Assembly: GCA_964619955.1 (NCBI GenBank)
Contig: CAZUJF010000003.1
Location: 186,001 to 250,000, forward strand
Source: JACQFK01 sp964619955
Lineage (GTDB): Bacteria > Planctomycetota > MHYJ01 > JACPRB01
Length of the DNA stretch: 64,000 nt
Reading direction: 5' to 3'
The first letter of the stretch is position 1. The number at the start of each line of letters is the position of its first letter. The notes beneath the pieces were generated by a model, which worked only from the letters and a program-made list of their open reading frames with translations, made no database searches and was not told the DNA's origin. The translations under genes were made by a program, and so were the position numbers. Below, one piece after another: positions 43,995 through 51,574 of this stretch.

Positions 43995-44021
43995 TTGCAC
44001 GCTCTTAACAATGTCTTCGTG
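43995..44021 (+). promoter_or_regulatory. Possible Pho box upstream of pstS
   Basis: TTGCAC, TTAACA and TTCGTG are spaced 10 and 11 bases apart between the porin stop and the pstS ribosome binding site. The spacing matches phosphate-regulon direct repeats, and a related TTAACA array lies before the porin gene. The evidence is positional and weak. Confidence 0.35.
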
Positions 44022-44064
44022 TGGATTTAGCACTGCTGGTGAAAGATGTCTGTGGAGGAACTTT

Positions 44065-44973
44065 ATGACACGGCGAACGGCGATCTTGCTCCTGATGGTG
44101 GCGGCGGGCTGCGGGAAACCCGCCGGTGACGAAAAGGCCGCGGCCGGATCCAAGCCCGCCGATCCGGCCATCGTGGCCTACGGCCGGGAGAACAATTCCG
44201 GCACCTACATGTACTTCAAGGAGCACGTGCTCGCGGAGGCGGACTTCGCGCCCATGGTCCAGACGCTGCCGGGCACGGGGGCCGTCGTCAGCGCCGTATC
44301 GAAGGACAAACAGTCGATCGGCTACGGCGGGATCGCCTACGACAAGGGCGTCCGCGTCCTCAAGGTGAGGAAGGACGACGCCTCTCCCGCGATCGAGCCC
44401 ACGGAAGACAACGTCGTGACGGGAACCTATCCGATCAGCCGCTACCTCTACTTCTACACGATCGGGGAGCCGGACGGCGCGCTCAAGCACTTCATCGACT
44501 GGGTGCGCGGGGCCGAAGGCCAGAAGATCTGCGCCCAGGTGGGGTACTTCCCCCTCCCCGCAGCCCAGCATTCGAAGCCGGCAGCGGCGCCTCCGGCGGG
44601 GAAGCGGACCCTCACCCTGAAGGGGTCCGACACCCTGGTGATCCTGGCGGGCCGCTGGGTGGAACACTACGCGAAGCAGTTCCCGGAGATCACCCTCCAG
44701 GTGACGGGGGGCGGCTCGGGCACGGGCATCAAGGCCCTCATCGACGGGGAGACGCACATCTGCCAGGCCTCCCGGTCCATGAAGCCCAAGGAGCGGGAGG
44801 CGGTCAAGGCCAGGCACGGGAAGGAACCGGTCGAGTTCAAGGTGGCGCTCGACGGGCTGGCGGTCTTCGTCCACGAGAGCAATCCGATCCGGGAGATCAA
44901 CCTCGAGCAGCTCAAGGGCATCTATACGGGGAAGCTGAAGACGTGGGGAAAACTTGCTGCAGCGCGCCCCTGA
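44065..44973 (+). CDS. pstS: Phosphate-binding lipoprotein PstS with halves in permuted order
   Basis: The 302-residue protein has a lipoprotein leader (MTRRTAILLLMVAAGC) and GGAGGAA before the ATG. The mature sequence contains all the landmarks of PstS but in reversed order. Residues about 36-164 correspond to the normal C-terminal half (YGRENNSGTYMYFKEHVL with R41, S45, G46, T47; IGYGGIAYDKG; YPISRYLYFY; VGYFPL at 159-164). A short Pro/Ala linker (about 165-181) follows, then residues about 182-299 correspond to the normal N-terminal half (LKGSDTLVILAGRWVEHY, GGGSGTGIKALIDG, QASRSMKP, IYTGKLKTWGKL). Ligand elements from both halves are present, so phosphate binding is plausible. It ends 20 bases inside pstC. 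Confidence 0.85.
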   Translation: MTRRTAILLLMVAAGCGKPAGDEKAAAGSKPADPAIVAYGRENNSGTYMYFKEHVLAEADFAPMVQTLPGTGAVVSAVSKDKQSIGYGGIAYDKGVRVLKVRKDDASPAIEPTEDNVVTGTYPISRYLYFYTIGEPDGALKHFIDWVRGAEGQKICAQVGYFPLPAAQHSKPAAAPPAGKRTLTLKGSDTLVILAGRWVEHYAKQFPEITLQVTGGGSGTGIKALIDGETHICQASRSMKPKEREAVKARHGKEPVEFKVALDGLAVFVHESNPIREINLEQLKGIYTGKLKTWGKLAAARP

Positions 44974-45946
44974 CCCCCTGATCCTGGCCGGCCGCCCCCG
45001 CCCGGGCGAGCGGGTGATCGAATTCGGCATCCGGGCCAGCGGCTTCTTCGTGATCGGCGCGGTCGTCCTCATCTTCTTCTTCGTGGGGAAGGAGGCCCTG
45101 CCGCTCCTGACTTCCGCGGAGGTCCGCGAGGAGGTCACGATCCCGTCGATGCTCGGCCCCGTCCTTCCGGCGGAGGAGGATGAGGAAGCGGGCGCCTGGG
45201 AGCGCTTCACGCGCCGCTTCTCGTGGCAGCCGGTTTCCTCGAAGCCCAAGTACTCGCTGCTGCCGCTCCTGATGGGCACGCTCAAAGTCACGTTCGTCGC
45301 CCTCCTCGTGGCGATCCCGCTCTCCATCCTGGCGGCGATCTTCACGTCCGAGTTCGCCCCGCAGGCGGCGCGCGAGGTGATCAAGCCGGCGGTGGAGATC
45401 CTCGCGGGCATCCCGTCCGTCGTGATCGGGTTCTTCGCGCTCATGGTGCTCGCCTCGTGGGTGCAGGCCACGTTCGGACTCACGTACCGGCTCAATGCGA
45501 TCACCGCGGGAATCGGGTTGTCGCTGGCCGTCATCCCGATCGTCTACACGGTGGCCGAGGACGCCCTCTCGGCCGTGCCCCAGGCCTTCCGGGACGGATC
45601 GATGGCGCTCGGTGCCAACCGCTGGCAGACGGCCTGGCGCGTGGTGCTGCCGGCGGCCTTCCCCGGCGTCTTCGCGGCCTGCGTCCTGGGGGCCGGGCGG
45701 GCCATCGGGGAGACCATGATCGTCCTCATGGCGAGCGGGAACGCCGCGATCTCCAACTTCGACGTCACCCAGAGCTTCCGGAGCTTCTCCGCCTCGATCG
45801 CCGCGGAACTCGGCGAGGCCCCCCACGGGAGCCCGCACTACCACGTGCTCTTCTTCCTCGGGGCGTTCCTCTTCGTGATCACCTTCTGCCTGAACCTGGC
45901 GGGCCAGCGCTATGTGGCGCGCCTGAAACGGAAGATGCACGGATGA
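44954..45946 (+). CDS. pstC: Phosphate ABC transporter permease PstC
   Basis: The 330-residue membrane protein has six predicted spans, the ABC permease coupling signature around GANRWQTAWRVVLPAAFPGV and GAGRAIGETMIVLMASGN, typical of PstC. A periplasmic loop rich in Glu (LPAEEDEEAGAWERF) sits between spans 1 and 2. No ATG fits; TTG at 44954 follows GGGGA, overlaps the pstS end by 20 bases and gives a normal N-terminus before the first span. It forms the channel with PstA in the inner membrane. Confidence 0.9.
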   Translation: MLQRAPDPLILAGRPRPGERVIEFGIRASGFFVIGAVVLIFFFVGKEALPLLTSAEVREEVTIPSMLGPVLPAEEDEEAGAWERFTRRFSWQPVSSKPKYSLLPLLMGTLKVTFVALLVAIPLSILAAIFTSEFAPQAAREVIKPAVEILAGIPSVVIGFFALMVLASWVQATFGLTYRLNAITAGIGLSLAVIPIVYTVAEDALSAVPQAFRDGSMALGANRWQTAWRVVLPAAFPGVFAACVLGAGRAIGETMIVLMASGNAAISNFDVTQSFRSFSASIAAELGEAPHGSPHYHVLFFLGAFLFVITFCLNLAGQRYVARLKRKMHG

Positions 45947-46848
45947 ACCGCTGGATCAAAGTCGTGGCCGGGCTCTTCACGAGCCTCACGGGGCTCGCCT
46001 GCCTCCTCATCCTCGCGATGGTGGGGATCATCCTCGCCGACATCGTCGTCCACGGCTGGCCGCACCTGTCCTGGGAGTTCGTCTCCACGGCGCCCAGCGC
46101 CGACCTGGGGCGGGGCGGGATCTTCCCGGCGATCTTCGGGACGGTGGCCCTCGTCCTCCTCATGACCCTCGCGGTCGTGCCGCTCGGCGTGGCGGCGGCC
46201 GTCTACCTGCAGGAATACGCGCGGCAGGACTCCCCGCTGGTGGGGCTCGTGCGGCTGGCGCTCCAGAATCTGGCGGGCGTCCCCGCCATCGTCTTCGGGC
46301 TCTTCGGGCTGGGCATCTTCGTGCGCTTCGCGGGAGGATCGATCGACGCCCTCCTGTTCGGAGGCAAGCTCACGTTCGGCCAGCCCTGCATCCTCTGGTC
46401 CGCCCTCACGCTCGCCGTCCTCACGCTCCCCACCGTGGTCGTGGCCACGGAGGAGGCGCTCCGCGCGGTCCCCAGGAACTACCGCGAGGCCGCCTACGCG
46501 CTCGGCGCCACCCGCTGGCAGGTGGTGTGGCACGTGGTCCTGCCGCAATCGATCGGCGGCGTGCTCACGGGGGGCATCCTGGCGGTCTCCCGCGGCGCCG
46601 GCGAGGTGGCCCCCATCCTCTTCACCGGGGCGGCCTACTACCTCCAGCACCTCCCCGTGAAGCTGAACGACCAGTTCATGGAGCTCGGGTACCACGTCTA
46701 CGTCCTCACCACCCAGTCCCCCGACGTCGAGGCCACGAAACCCATCCTGTACTCCACGGTCTTCGTCCTTCTGGCGGTGACCTTCCTGCTCAATTTCGTG
46801 GCGGTGCTCATCCGCTCGGGCATACGCCGGAGGCTGCGCGCCTCATGA
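45943..46848 (+). CDS. pstA: Phosphate ABC transporter permease PstA
   Basis: The 301-residue membrane protein starts with ATG on an ATGA overlap with pstC. It has six spans and the permease signature EEALRAVPRNYREAAYALG ATRWQ followed by VVLPQSIGGVLTGGILAVSRGAGEVAPILF, typical of PstA. The C-terminal span FVLLAVTFLLNFVAVLI ends with a basic tail. Together with PstC it forms the phosphate translocation path. Confidence 0.92.
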   Translation: MNRWIKVVAGLFTSLTGLACLLILAMVGIILADIVVHGWPHLSWEFVSTAPSADLGRGGIFPAIFGTVALVLLMTLAVVPLGVAAAVYLQEYARQDSPLVGLVRLALQNLAGVPAIVFGLFGLGIFVRFAGGSIDALLFGGKLTFGQPCILWSALTLAVLTLPTVVVATEEALRAVPRNYREAAYALGATRWQVVWHVVLPQSIGGVLTGGILAVSRGAGEVAPILFTGAAYYLQHLPVKLNDQFMELGYHVYVLTTQSPDVEATKPILYSTVFVLLAVTFLLNFVAVLIRSGIRRRLRAS

Positions 46849-47594
46849 CGCCGCTCATCGAGGTCCGGGGGTATTCCTCCTGGCATGACCATTTCCTCGC
46901 CCTCAAGGAGATCACGCTCGACGTGTTCCCCAACGAGATCCTCGGGGTGATCGGCCCCGCCGGCGGGGGAAAGACGACCTTTCTCCGCAGCCTCAACCGG
47001 ATGAACGACCTGGACCCGCGCTTCCGCGCCGACGGGACCATCCGCTACCGGGGGGTGGACCTCTACAAGGACCGCGTCGACCCCGCGCTGCTCCGGCGGA
47101 AGCTGGGCATGGTTTTTGCGGTCCCCGTGCCGCTCCCGGGCTCGATCCGGCAGAACCTCGCGCTCGGGCTGCGCCTCGGAGGGGTCCGCAAGGACGTGGA
47201 GGCGATGGTCGAAAAATGTCTCCGGGCCGCCTGCCTCTGGGACGAGGTGAAGGACCGGCTCGACCTCTCCGGCCAGTCGCTCTCCGGCGGCCAGCAGCAG
47301 CGCCTTTGCCTGGCGCGGACCCTCATGCTGGAGCCGGAGGTCCTCCTCCTCGACGAACCGTGTTCGGGGCTGGATCCGATCTCGACCGCCAAGATCGAGG
47401 AGGCGCTGCAGTCCCTCAAGAAGGAACTGACGGTCGTGCTCGTGACGAACAACGTGATGCAGGCCTCGCGCGTGGCGGACCGCACCGCGTTCTTCCTCCA
47501 GGGAAGGCTCGTGGAATGCGGCCCCACCCGGAAGATCTTCGTGAACCCGGAGGAGAAGCTGACGAATGACTACATCAGCGGCCGTTTCGGATAG
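46845..47594 (+). CDS. Phosphate ABC transporter ATPase, PstB paralogue 1 (degenerate Q- and H-loops)
   Basis: The 249-residue protein is a PstB-type ATPase with intact Walker A (GPAGGGKTT, G37 to T45), signature LSGGQ (146-150) and Walker B (VLLLDEPCSGLD). Two catalytic positions differ from PstB: the Q-loop Gln is Ala (A92 in MVFAVPVPLP, usually VFQ) and the switch His is Asn (N202 in VLVTNNVMQA, usually VTHN). It overlaps pstA by ATGA and the second pstB by 29 bases. It probably pairs with that protein, supplying the LSGGQ face for the other's active site. Confidence 0.92.
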   Translation: MTPLIEVRGYSSWHDHFLALKEITLDVFPNEILGVIGPAGGGKTTFLRSLNRMNDLDPRFRADGTIRYRGVDLYKDRVDPALLRRKLGMVFAVPVPLPGSIRQNLALGLRLGGVRKDVEAMVEKCLRAACLWDEVKDRLDLSGQSLSGGQQQRLCLARTLMLEPEVLLLDEPCSGLDPISTAKIEEALQSLKKELTVVLVTNNVMQASRVADRTAFFLQGRLVECGPTRKIFVNPEEKLTNDYISGRFG

Positions 47595-48357
47595 GCCCGC
47601 CGTCGCCGGGGCCAAGGTGCGCGTCGAGGACCTCGACGTCTACTACGGGAGCTTCCAGGCCCTGAAGAAGGTGAGCCTGGACATCCCCGCGCGCCGCATC
47701 ACGGCCCTGATCGGCCCCTCGGGATGCGGGAAGTCCACCCTGCTGCGCTGCTTCAACCGCATGAACGACCGGCTCCGCGGGTTCCGGACGGAGGGCCGGA
47801 TCCTCCTGGACGGGAGCGACATCCGGGACCCCGGCACCGACCTGACGAAGCTCCGGAAGCGGGTGGGGATGGTCTTCCAGCGCCCCAATCCGTTCCCCCT
47901 CTCGGTGTTCGAGAACGTGGCCTACGGGCCGCGGATCCACGGGGTCCGGAACGGCGCCGTGGCGGAGGCCGTCGAGAAATCGCTCCGCGCCACGGGCCTC
48001 TGGGACGACCTGAAGGACCGCCTCGGCGCGGGCGCCCTCTCCCTGAGCGCGGAGCAGCAGCAGCGGCTCTGCATCTCGCGGCTGCTCGCCGTCCAGCCCG
48101 AGGTGCTCCTGATGGACGAGCCTTGTTCGGCGCTCGACCCCATCGCCACCGGGAAGGTGGAGGATCTCATGCAGGAGCTCAAGAAGGACTACACCATCGT
48201 CATCGTGACCCATAACATGCAGCAGGCTTCCCGCTCCTCGGACCACACGGGGTTCATGTGGCTCGGGGAACTCGTGGAATTCAACACCACGGGCGTCATC
48301 TTTACGTGCCCCGGGAACAAGCAGACCGAGGGCTATGTCACGGGCCGGTTCGGATAG
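47566..48357 (+). CDS. pstB: Phosphate ABC transporter ATPase, PstB paralogue 2 (degenerate signature motif)
   Basis: The 263-residue protein has intact PstB Walker A (GPSGCGKST, G50 to T58), Q-loop (VFQRPNPFP, Q105), Walker B (VLLMDEPCSALD) and switch His (H216 in IVTHNMQQ). The ABC signature is altered: LSAEQ at 160-164 where PstB has LSGGQ. The ATG at 47566 follows GGAGGAG and overlaps the first pstB by 29 bases. The complementary pattern of losses suggests a heterodimer with that protein rather than two alternative homodimers. It precedes phoU. Confidence 0.92.
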   Translation: MTTSAAVSDRPAVAGAKVRVEDLDVYYGSFQALKKVSLDIPARRITALIGPSGCGKSTLLRCFNRMNDRLRGFRTEGRILLDGSDIRDPGTDLTKLRKRVGMVFQRPNPFPLSVFENVAYGPRIHGVRNGAVAEAVEKSLRATGLWDDLKDRLGAGALSLSAEQQQRLCISRLLAVQPEVLLMDEPCSALDPIATGKVEDLMQELKKDYTIVIVTHNMQQASRSSDHTGFMWLGELVEFNTTGVIFTCPGNKQTEGYVTGRFG

Positions 48358-48368
48358 GAGGGGCATCC

Positions 48369-49055
48369 ATGGCGCACCGACATTTCGAAGAGCGGATTTC
48401 GGACCTCAAGAGATGCCTCGTCGAGATGGGGACGACGGCCGAGAGGATGATCGACTTCGCCGTGAAGAGCCTCCTGGACCGCGACGTGAAGCGCCACCCG
48501 GAGATCTTCGAGAGCGAGCGCCGGGTGAACGAGCTCCACATCGAGGTCGACGAGCGCACGATCCAGGTGCTGGCGCTCCAGCACCCGGTGGCGGCGGATC
48601 TCCGGCTCGTGGTCATGGGCTCGAAGATCGCCGGTGAGCTGGAGCGGATCGGGGATCAGGCCGTCAACATTTGCCAGAACACGGCGGAACTCCTACGATA
48701 TCCCCCGTTGAAGCCGCTCATCGACATCCCGCTCATGGCGGAAATCGCCCGGCGGATGCTGAGGGAGAGCCTCGACGCCTTCGTGCGGCAGGACGCCGCC
48801 ATCGCGCAGAAGGTGCTCGATACCGACGACGAGGTCGACGCCTTCAAGAACCAGATCTTCCGGGAGCTCCTGACCTACATGATGGCCGACCCCGCCACGA
48901 TCCCCCGGGCGCTCTCGCTCATCCTCATCTCCCGCAATCTTGAGCGGGTGGGGGATCACGCGACCAATATCGCCGAGGAGGTCATCTATTCCGCCCAGGG
49001 GCGGGAGGTGCGCCACCACCACGAGCAGAAGAAGCGAAGCGGGGAAGGGGCGTAG
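48369..49055 (+). CDS. phoU: Phosphate signalling protein PhoU
   Basis: The 228-residue all-helical protein has two PhoU repeats: HFEERISDLKRCLVEMG with DLRLVVMGSKIAGELERIGDQAVNI, and a second ending with RALSLILISRNLERVGDHATNIAEEV. These E-R-I-G-D-x-A and E-R-V-G-D-x-A motifs bind metal clusters in known PhoU proteins. GGAGGGG precedes the ATG. PhoU links the transporter to the PhoR kinase and damps signalling when phosphate is plentiful. Confidence 0.95.
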   Translation: MAHRHFEERISDLKRCLVEMGTTAERMIDFAVKSLLDRDVKRHPEIFESERRVNELHIEVDERTIQVLALQHPVAADLRLVVMGSKIAGELERIGDQAVNICQNTAELLRYPPLKPLIDIPLMAEIARRMLRESLDAFVRQDAAIAQKVLDTDDEVDAFKNQIFRELLTYMMADPATIPRALSLILISRNLERVGDHATNIAEEVIYSAQGREVRHHHEQKKRSGEGA

Positions 49056-49058
49056 CGC

Positions 49059-49739
49059 ATGCCCAGGACCATCCTGGTCATCGACGACGAGCCCGAGCTC
49101 GTGAAGCTGCTCGATTACAACCTGACGAAGTCGGGGTATCTGGTGCTCTCCGCGCGCGGCGGGGAGGAGGGTCTCGCGGCGGCGCGCAAACACACCCCCG
49201 ACCTGGTGATCCTCGACGTCATGATGCCGGGGCTCGACGGCTGGGAGACCTGCAAGCGCCTGAGGCAGGAGCCCGGGACGGCCACCGTGCCCCTGCTCAT
49301 GCTGACCGCCAAGGGCGAGGAGGGCGACCGGGTGCTGGGCCTCGAGCTGGGGGCCGACGACTACATGCCCAAGCCCTTCGGCATCCGGGAACTGCTGGCC
49401 CGCGTCAAGGCCCTGCTGCGGCGGGCGGAAACGAACCCGGCGGCGGCCGACGTCGTCAAGGCGGGGAAGATCACGGTCGATACGGCCCGGCACCAGGTGA
49501 CGGCCGCCGGCAAGGCCGTGTCCCTCACGTCCACGGAATTCAACCTGCTGCGGGCGCTGGCGTCCCGGACGGGGCGGGTGCTCTCGCGGGAGGATCTCAT
49601 CGGCGAGGCGCGGGGCGAGGAGGCGACGTCCATGGACCGCACCATCGACGTCCACATCGCCTCGCTGCGCAAGAAGCTGGGGAAGTGCGGCGACGCGATC
49701 GAAACCGTCCGCGGCGTGGGCTACAAGCTGAAAGACTGA
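49059..49739 (+). CDS. phoB: PhoB-like response regulator (OmpR/PhoB family)
   Basis: The 226-residue protein has a receiver domain with the acidic pocket IDDEPE, phospho-acceptor D53 in LVILDVMMPG, the switch Thr in LLMLTAKG and Lys in MPKPF, followed by a winged-helix DNA-binding domain (FNLLRALASRTGRVLSREDL and DVHIASLRKKLG). It lies 3 bases after phoU and is followed by its kinase. It most likely activates this cluster under phosphate limitation through the suggested Pho boxes. Confidence 0.92.
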   Translation: MPRTILVIDDEPELVKLLDYNLTKSGYLVLSARGGEEGLAAARKHTPDLVILDVMMPGLDGWETCKRLRQEPGTATVPLLMLTAKGEEGDRVLGLELGADDYMPKPFGIRELLARVKALLRRAETNPAAADVVKAGKITVDTARHQVTAAGKAVSLTSTEFNLLRALASRTGRVLSREDLIGEARGEEATSMDRTIDVHIASLRKKLGKCGDAIETVRGVGYKLKD

Positions 49740-49747
49740 GCCGGGAC

Positions 49748-51457
49748 TTGTTTCGAAAGCTCTTCGTCACGTTCATCCTGCTTTGGGCCGGGGGGCTGGC
49801 CCTGCTGGGGCTGCTCGCCTCCGGCCTGACCCGGGACCGCATGATGAGCGAGGTGGAACTCCGCCTCGACGCCGAGCTCGAGGTCGCCCGTCGCGAAGCG
49901 GCGCGGCACGCGGAGCCGGGGGCGCTGCAGGCCGCCCTGGCGGCCCTCGCCCGGCGGCGGGAGATCCGGCTCACGCTGATCGCGGCGGACGGCCGCGTGC
50001 TGGCCGACTCCCACGCCGACCCCGGCGGCATGGCCAGCCATCTGGACCGGCCCGAGGTCCGGCAGGCCCGGCAGTCGGGGCGCGGACGGGACGTGCGGTC
50101 GAGCGGGACCGTCGGCTATCCGATGATGTACCTGGCCCGGCCCCTGGAGGCCGCGCCGGGGGCGGTGCTGCGCGCCGCGATCCCCCTGGACGAAGTCGAG
50201 GCGGCCCTGTCGGGCGTCCGCTTCGCGCTGCTCGTCTCCTTCGGGGCCATCACCCTGATCGGGGGGCTGGTGACGTTCTTCATGGTCCGGCGCCTGACCC
50301 AGCCGCTCCGGGAGATCCGCTTCGTGGCCGACTGGGTGGCCGCGGGGGATTTTTCGAGAAAGGCGCCGGAGGGGCCCGACGAGATCGGCCGCGTGTCGGT
50401 GGCGTTCAACCACATGGCCGCGGAGCTTCAGCGGCGCCTGGACAGCCTGAGGGCGGAGCGCGCCAGGCTGGAGGCCGTGATCTCCAGCATGGAGGATTCC
50501 GTCGTCTCCCTCGACGGGACGGGCGGGGTGCTCCACGCGAATTCGGCGACGCGGACGCTGTTCCAGATCACGAACGATCCCGCGGGGCTGCCGCTCTGGG
50601 AGGCGATCCGCCTTCCCGGGCTCCAGGAGGCCGTCCGGCCGGTGCTCGACGGCGGCGCGTCCGTGAAGCGGGATTTCGAGGTCGGCCCCCGGACCCTGTC
50701 GGTGCGCCTTTCCCCGCTCAGCGCGGGCAAGGGGGCCATCCTCGTGGCCCGCGACATCACGGAGGACCGGCGCTACGACGAGCTCCGAAAGGAATTCGTG
50801 GCGAACGTGTCCCACGAACTGCGGACGCCGCTGACGATGATCCAGGGCTACGTCGAGACGCTGCGGGAGGGCGCCTGGCGCGAGGAGAAGAGCCTGCTCG
50901 AATTCCTCGGGATCATCGACCGCAACGTGCAGCGGCTCAGCGCGATCGTCCGGGACCTGCTGGATCTGTCGAAACTGGAGTCGGGGGGGCGGGGCCTGCA
51001 GCCCGGCCGCGTGGATCTCGGAATCTTGGTGGAGGGCGTGGTGTCGAGCTTCCGGCCTCTGGCCGCGGCCCGGCGGCAGGACTTCCGGGGCCTGGGATCC
51101 GGGGAGGGCGACGTCGACGAGACGCTCCTGGAGCGGGCGCTCGCGAATCTGGTCGAGAACGCCATCAAGTACACGGCGGAGGGGGGGCGGATCGAACTCC
51201 GGGCCCGCCGGCAGGGCGATCGGCTGATCTTCGAGGTGGAGGACAACGGGGCGGGCATCCCGGAGGCGGATCTGCCGCGCGTCTTCGAGCGCTTCTACCG
51301 GGTGGACAAGTCGCGGTCCCGGGACCTGGGGGGGACCGGTCTGGGCCTGTCCATCGTCAAACACGTCGCCCAGCTGCACGGCGGGACGGTGTCGGTGCGC
51401 AGCCGCGTGGGGCAGGGCAGCACCTTCACCCTGGATCTGCCGGCCCAGCCGGCCTGA
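49748..51457 (+). CDS. phoR: PhoR-like sensor histidine kinase
   Basis: The protein (about 569 residues) has two membrane spans enclosing an extracytoplasmic sensor region, a HAMP linker after the second span (FFMVRRLTQPLREI), a PAS-like region (VISSMEDSVVSLDGTG), HisKA with the phospho-accepting His in NVSHELRTPL (about residue 356), and HATPase_c with NLVENAIKYTAEGG, VEDNGAGIP and GGTGLGLSIVKHV. TTG at 49748 is used as start because it keeps overlap with phoB small; a GTG at 49685 is an alternative. It phosphorylates the upstream PhoB-like regulator. Confidence 0.9.
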   Translation: MFRKLFVTFILLWAGGLALLGLLASGLTRDRMMSEVELRLDAELEVARREAARHAEPGALQAALAALARRREIRLTLIAADGRVLADSHADPGGMASHLDRPEVRQARQSGRGRDVRSSGTVGYPMMYLARPLEAAPGAVLRAAIPLDEVEAALSGVRFALLVSFGAITLIGGLVTFFMVRRLTQPLREIRFVADWVAAGDFSRKAPEGPDEIGRVSVAFNHMAAELQRRLDSLRAERARLEAVISSMEDSVVSLDGTGGVLHANSATRTLFQITNDPAGLPLWEAIRLPGLQEAVRPVLDGGASVKRDFEVGPRTLSVRLSPLSAGKGAILVARDITEDRRYDELRKEFVANVSHELRTPLTMIQGYVETLREGAWREEKSLLEFLGIIDRNVQRLSAIVRDLLDLSKLESGGRGLQPGRVDLGILVEGVVSSFRPLAAARRQDFRGLGSGEGDVDETLLERALANLVENAIKYTAEGGRIELRARRQGDRLIFEVEDNGAGIPEADLPRVFERFYRVDKSRSRDLGGTGLGLSIVKHVAQLHGGTVSVRSRVGQGSTFTLDLPAQPA

Positions 51458-51574
51458 TTCCCACAAAAACCGCAATTCCGACACGTTTTTGAGGGGGCCT
51501 TCCACGCTCCTGCATTGGCTCCCAATGGGTTGCAGCGCCCGCTCTTGTGGCATGGAATCTGCTTCGAGGATGAC

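Noticed and set aside
44065..44973. PstS as a simple frameshifted or truncated gene
   Set aside because: The frame is continuous from leader to stop and contains both halves in full. A frameshift or truncation cannot reverse their order.
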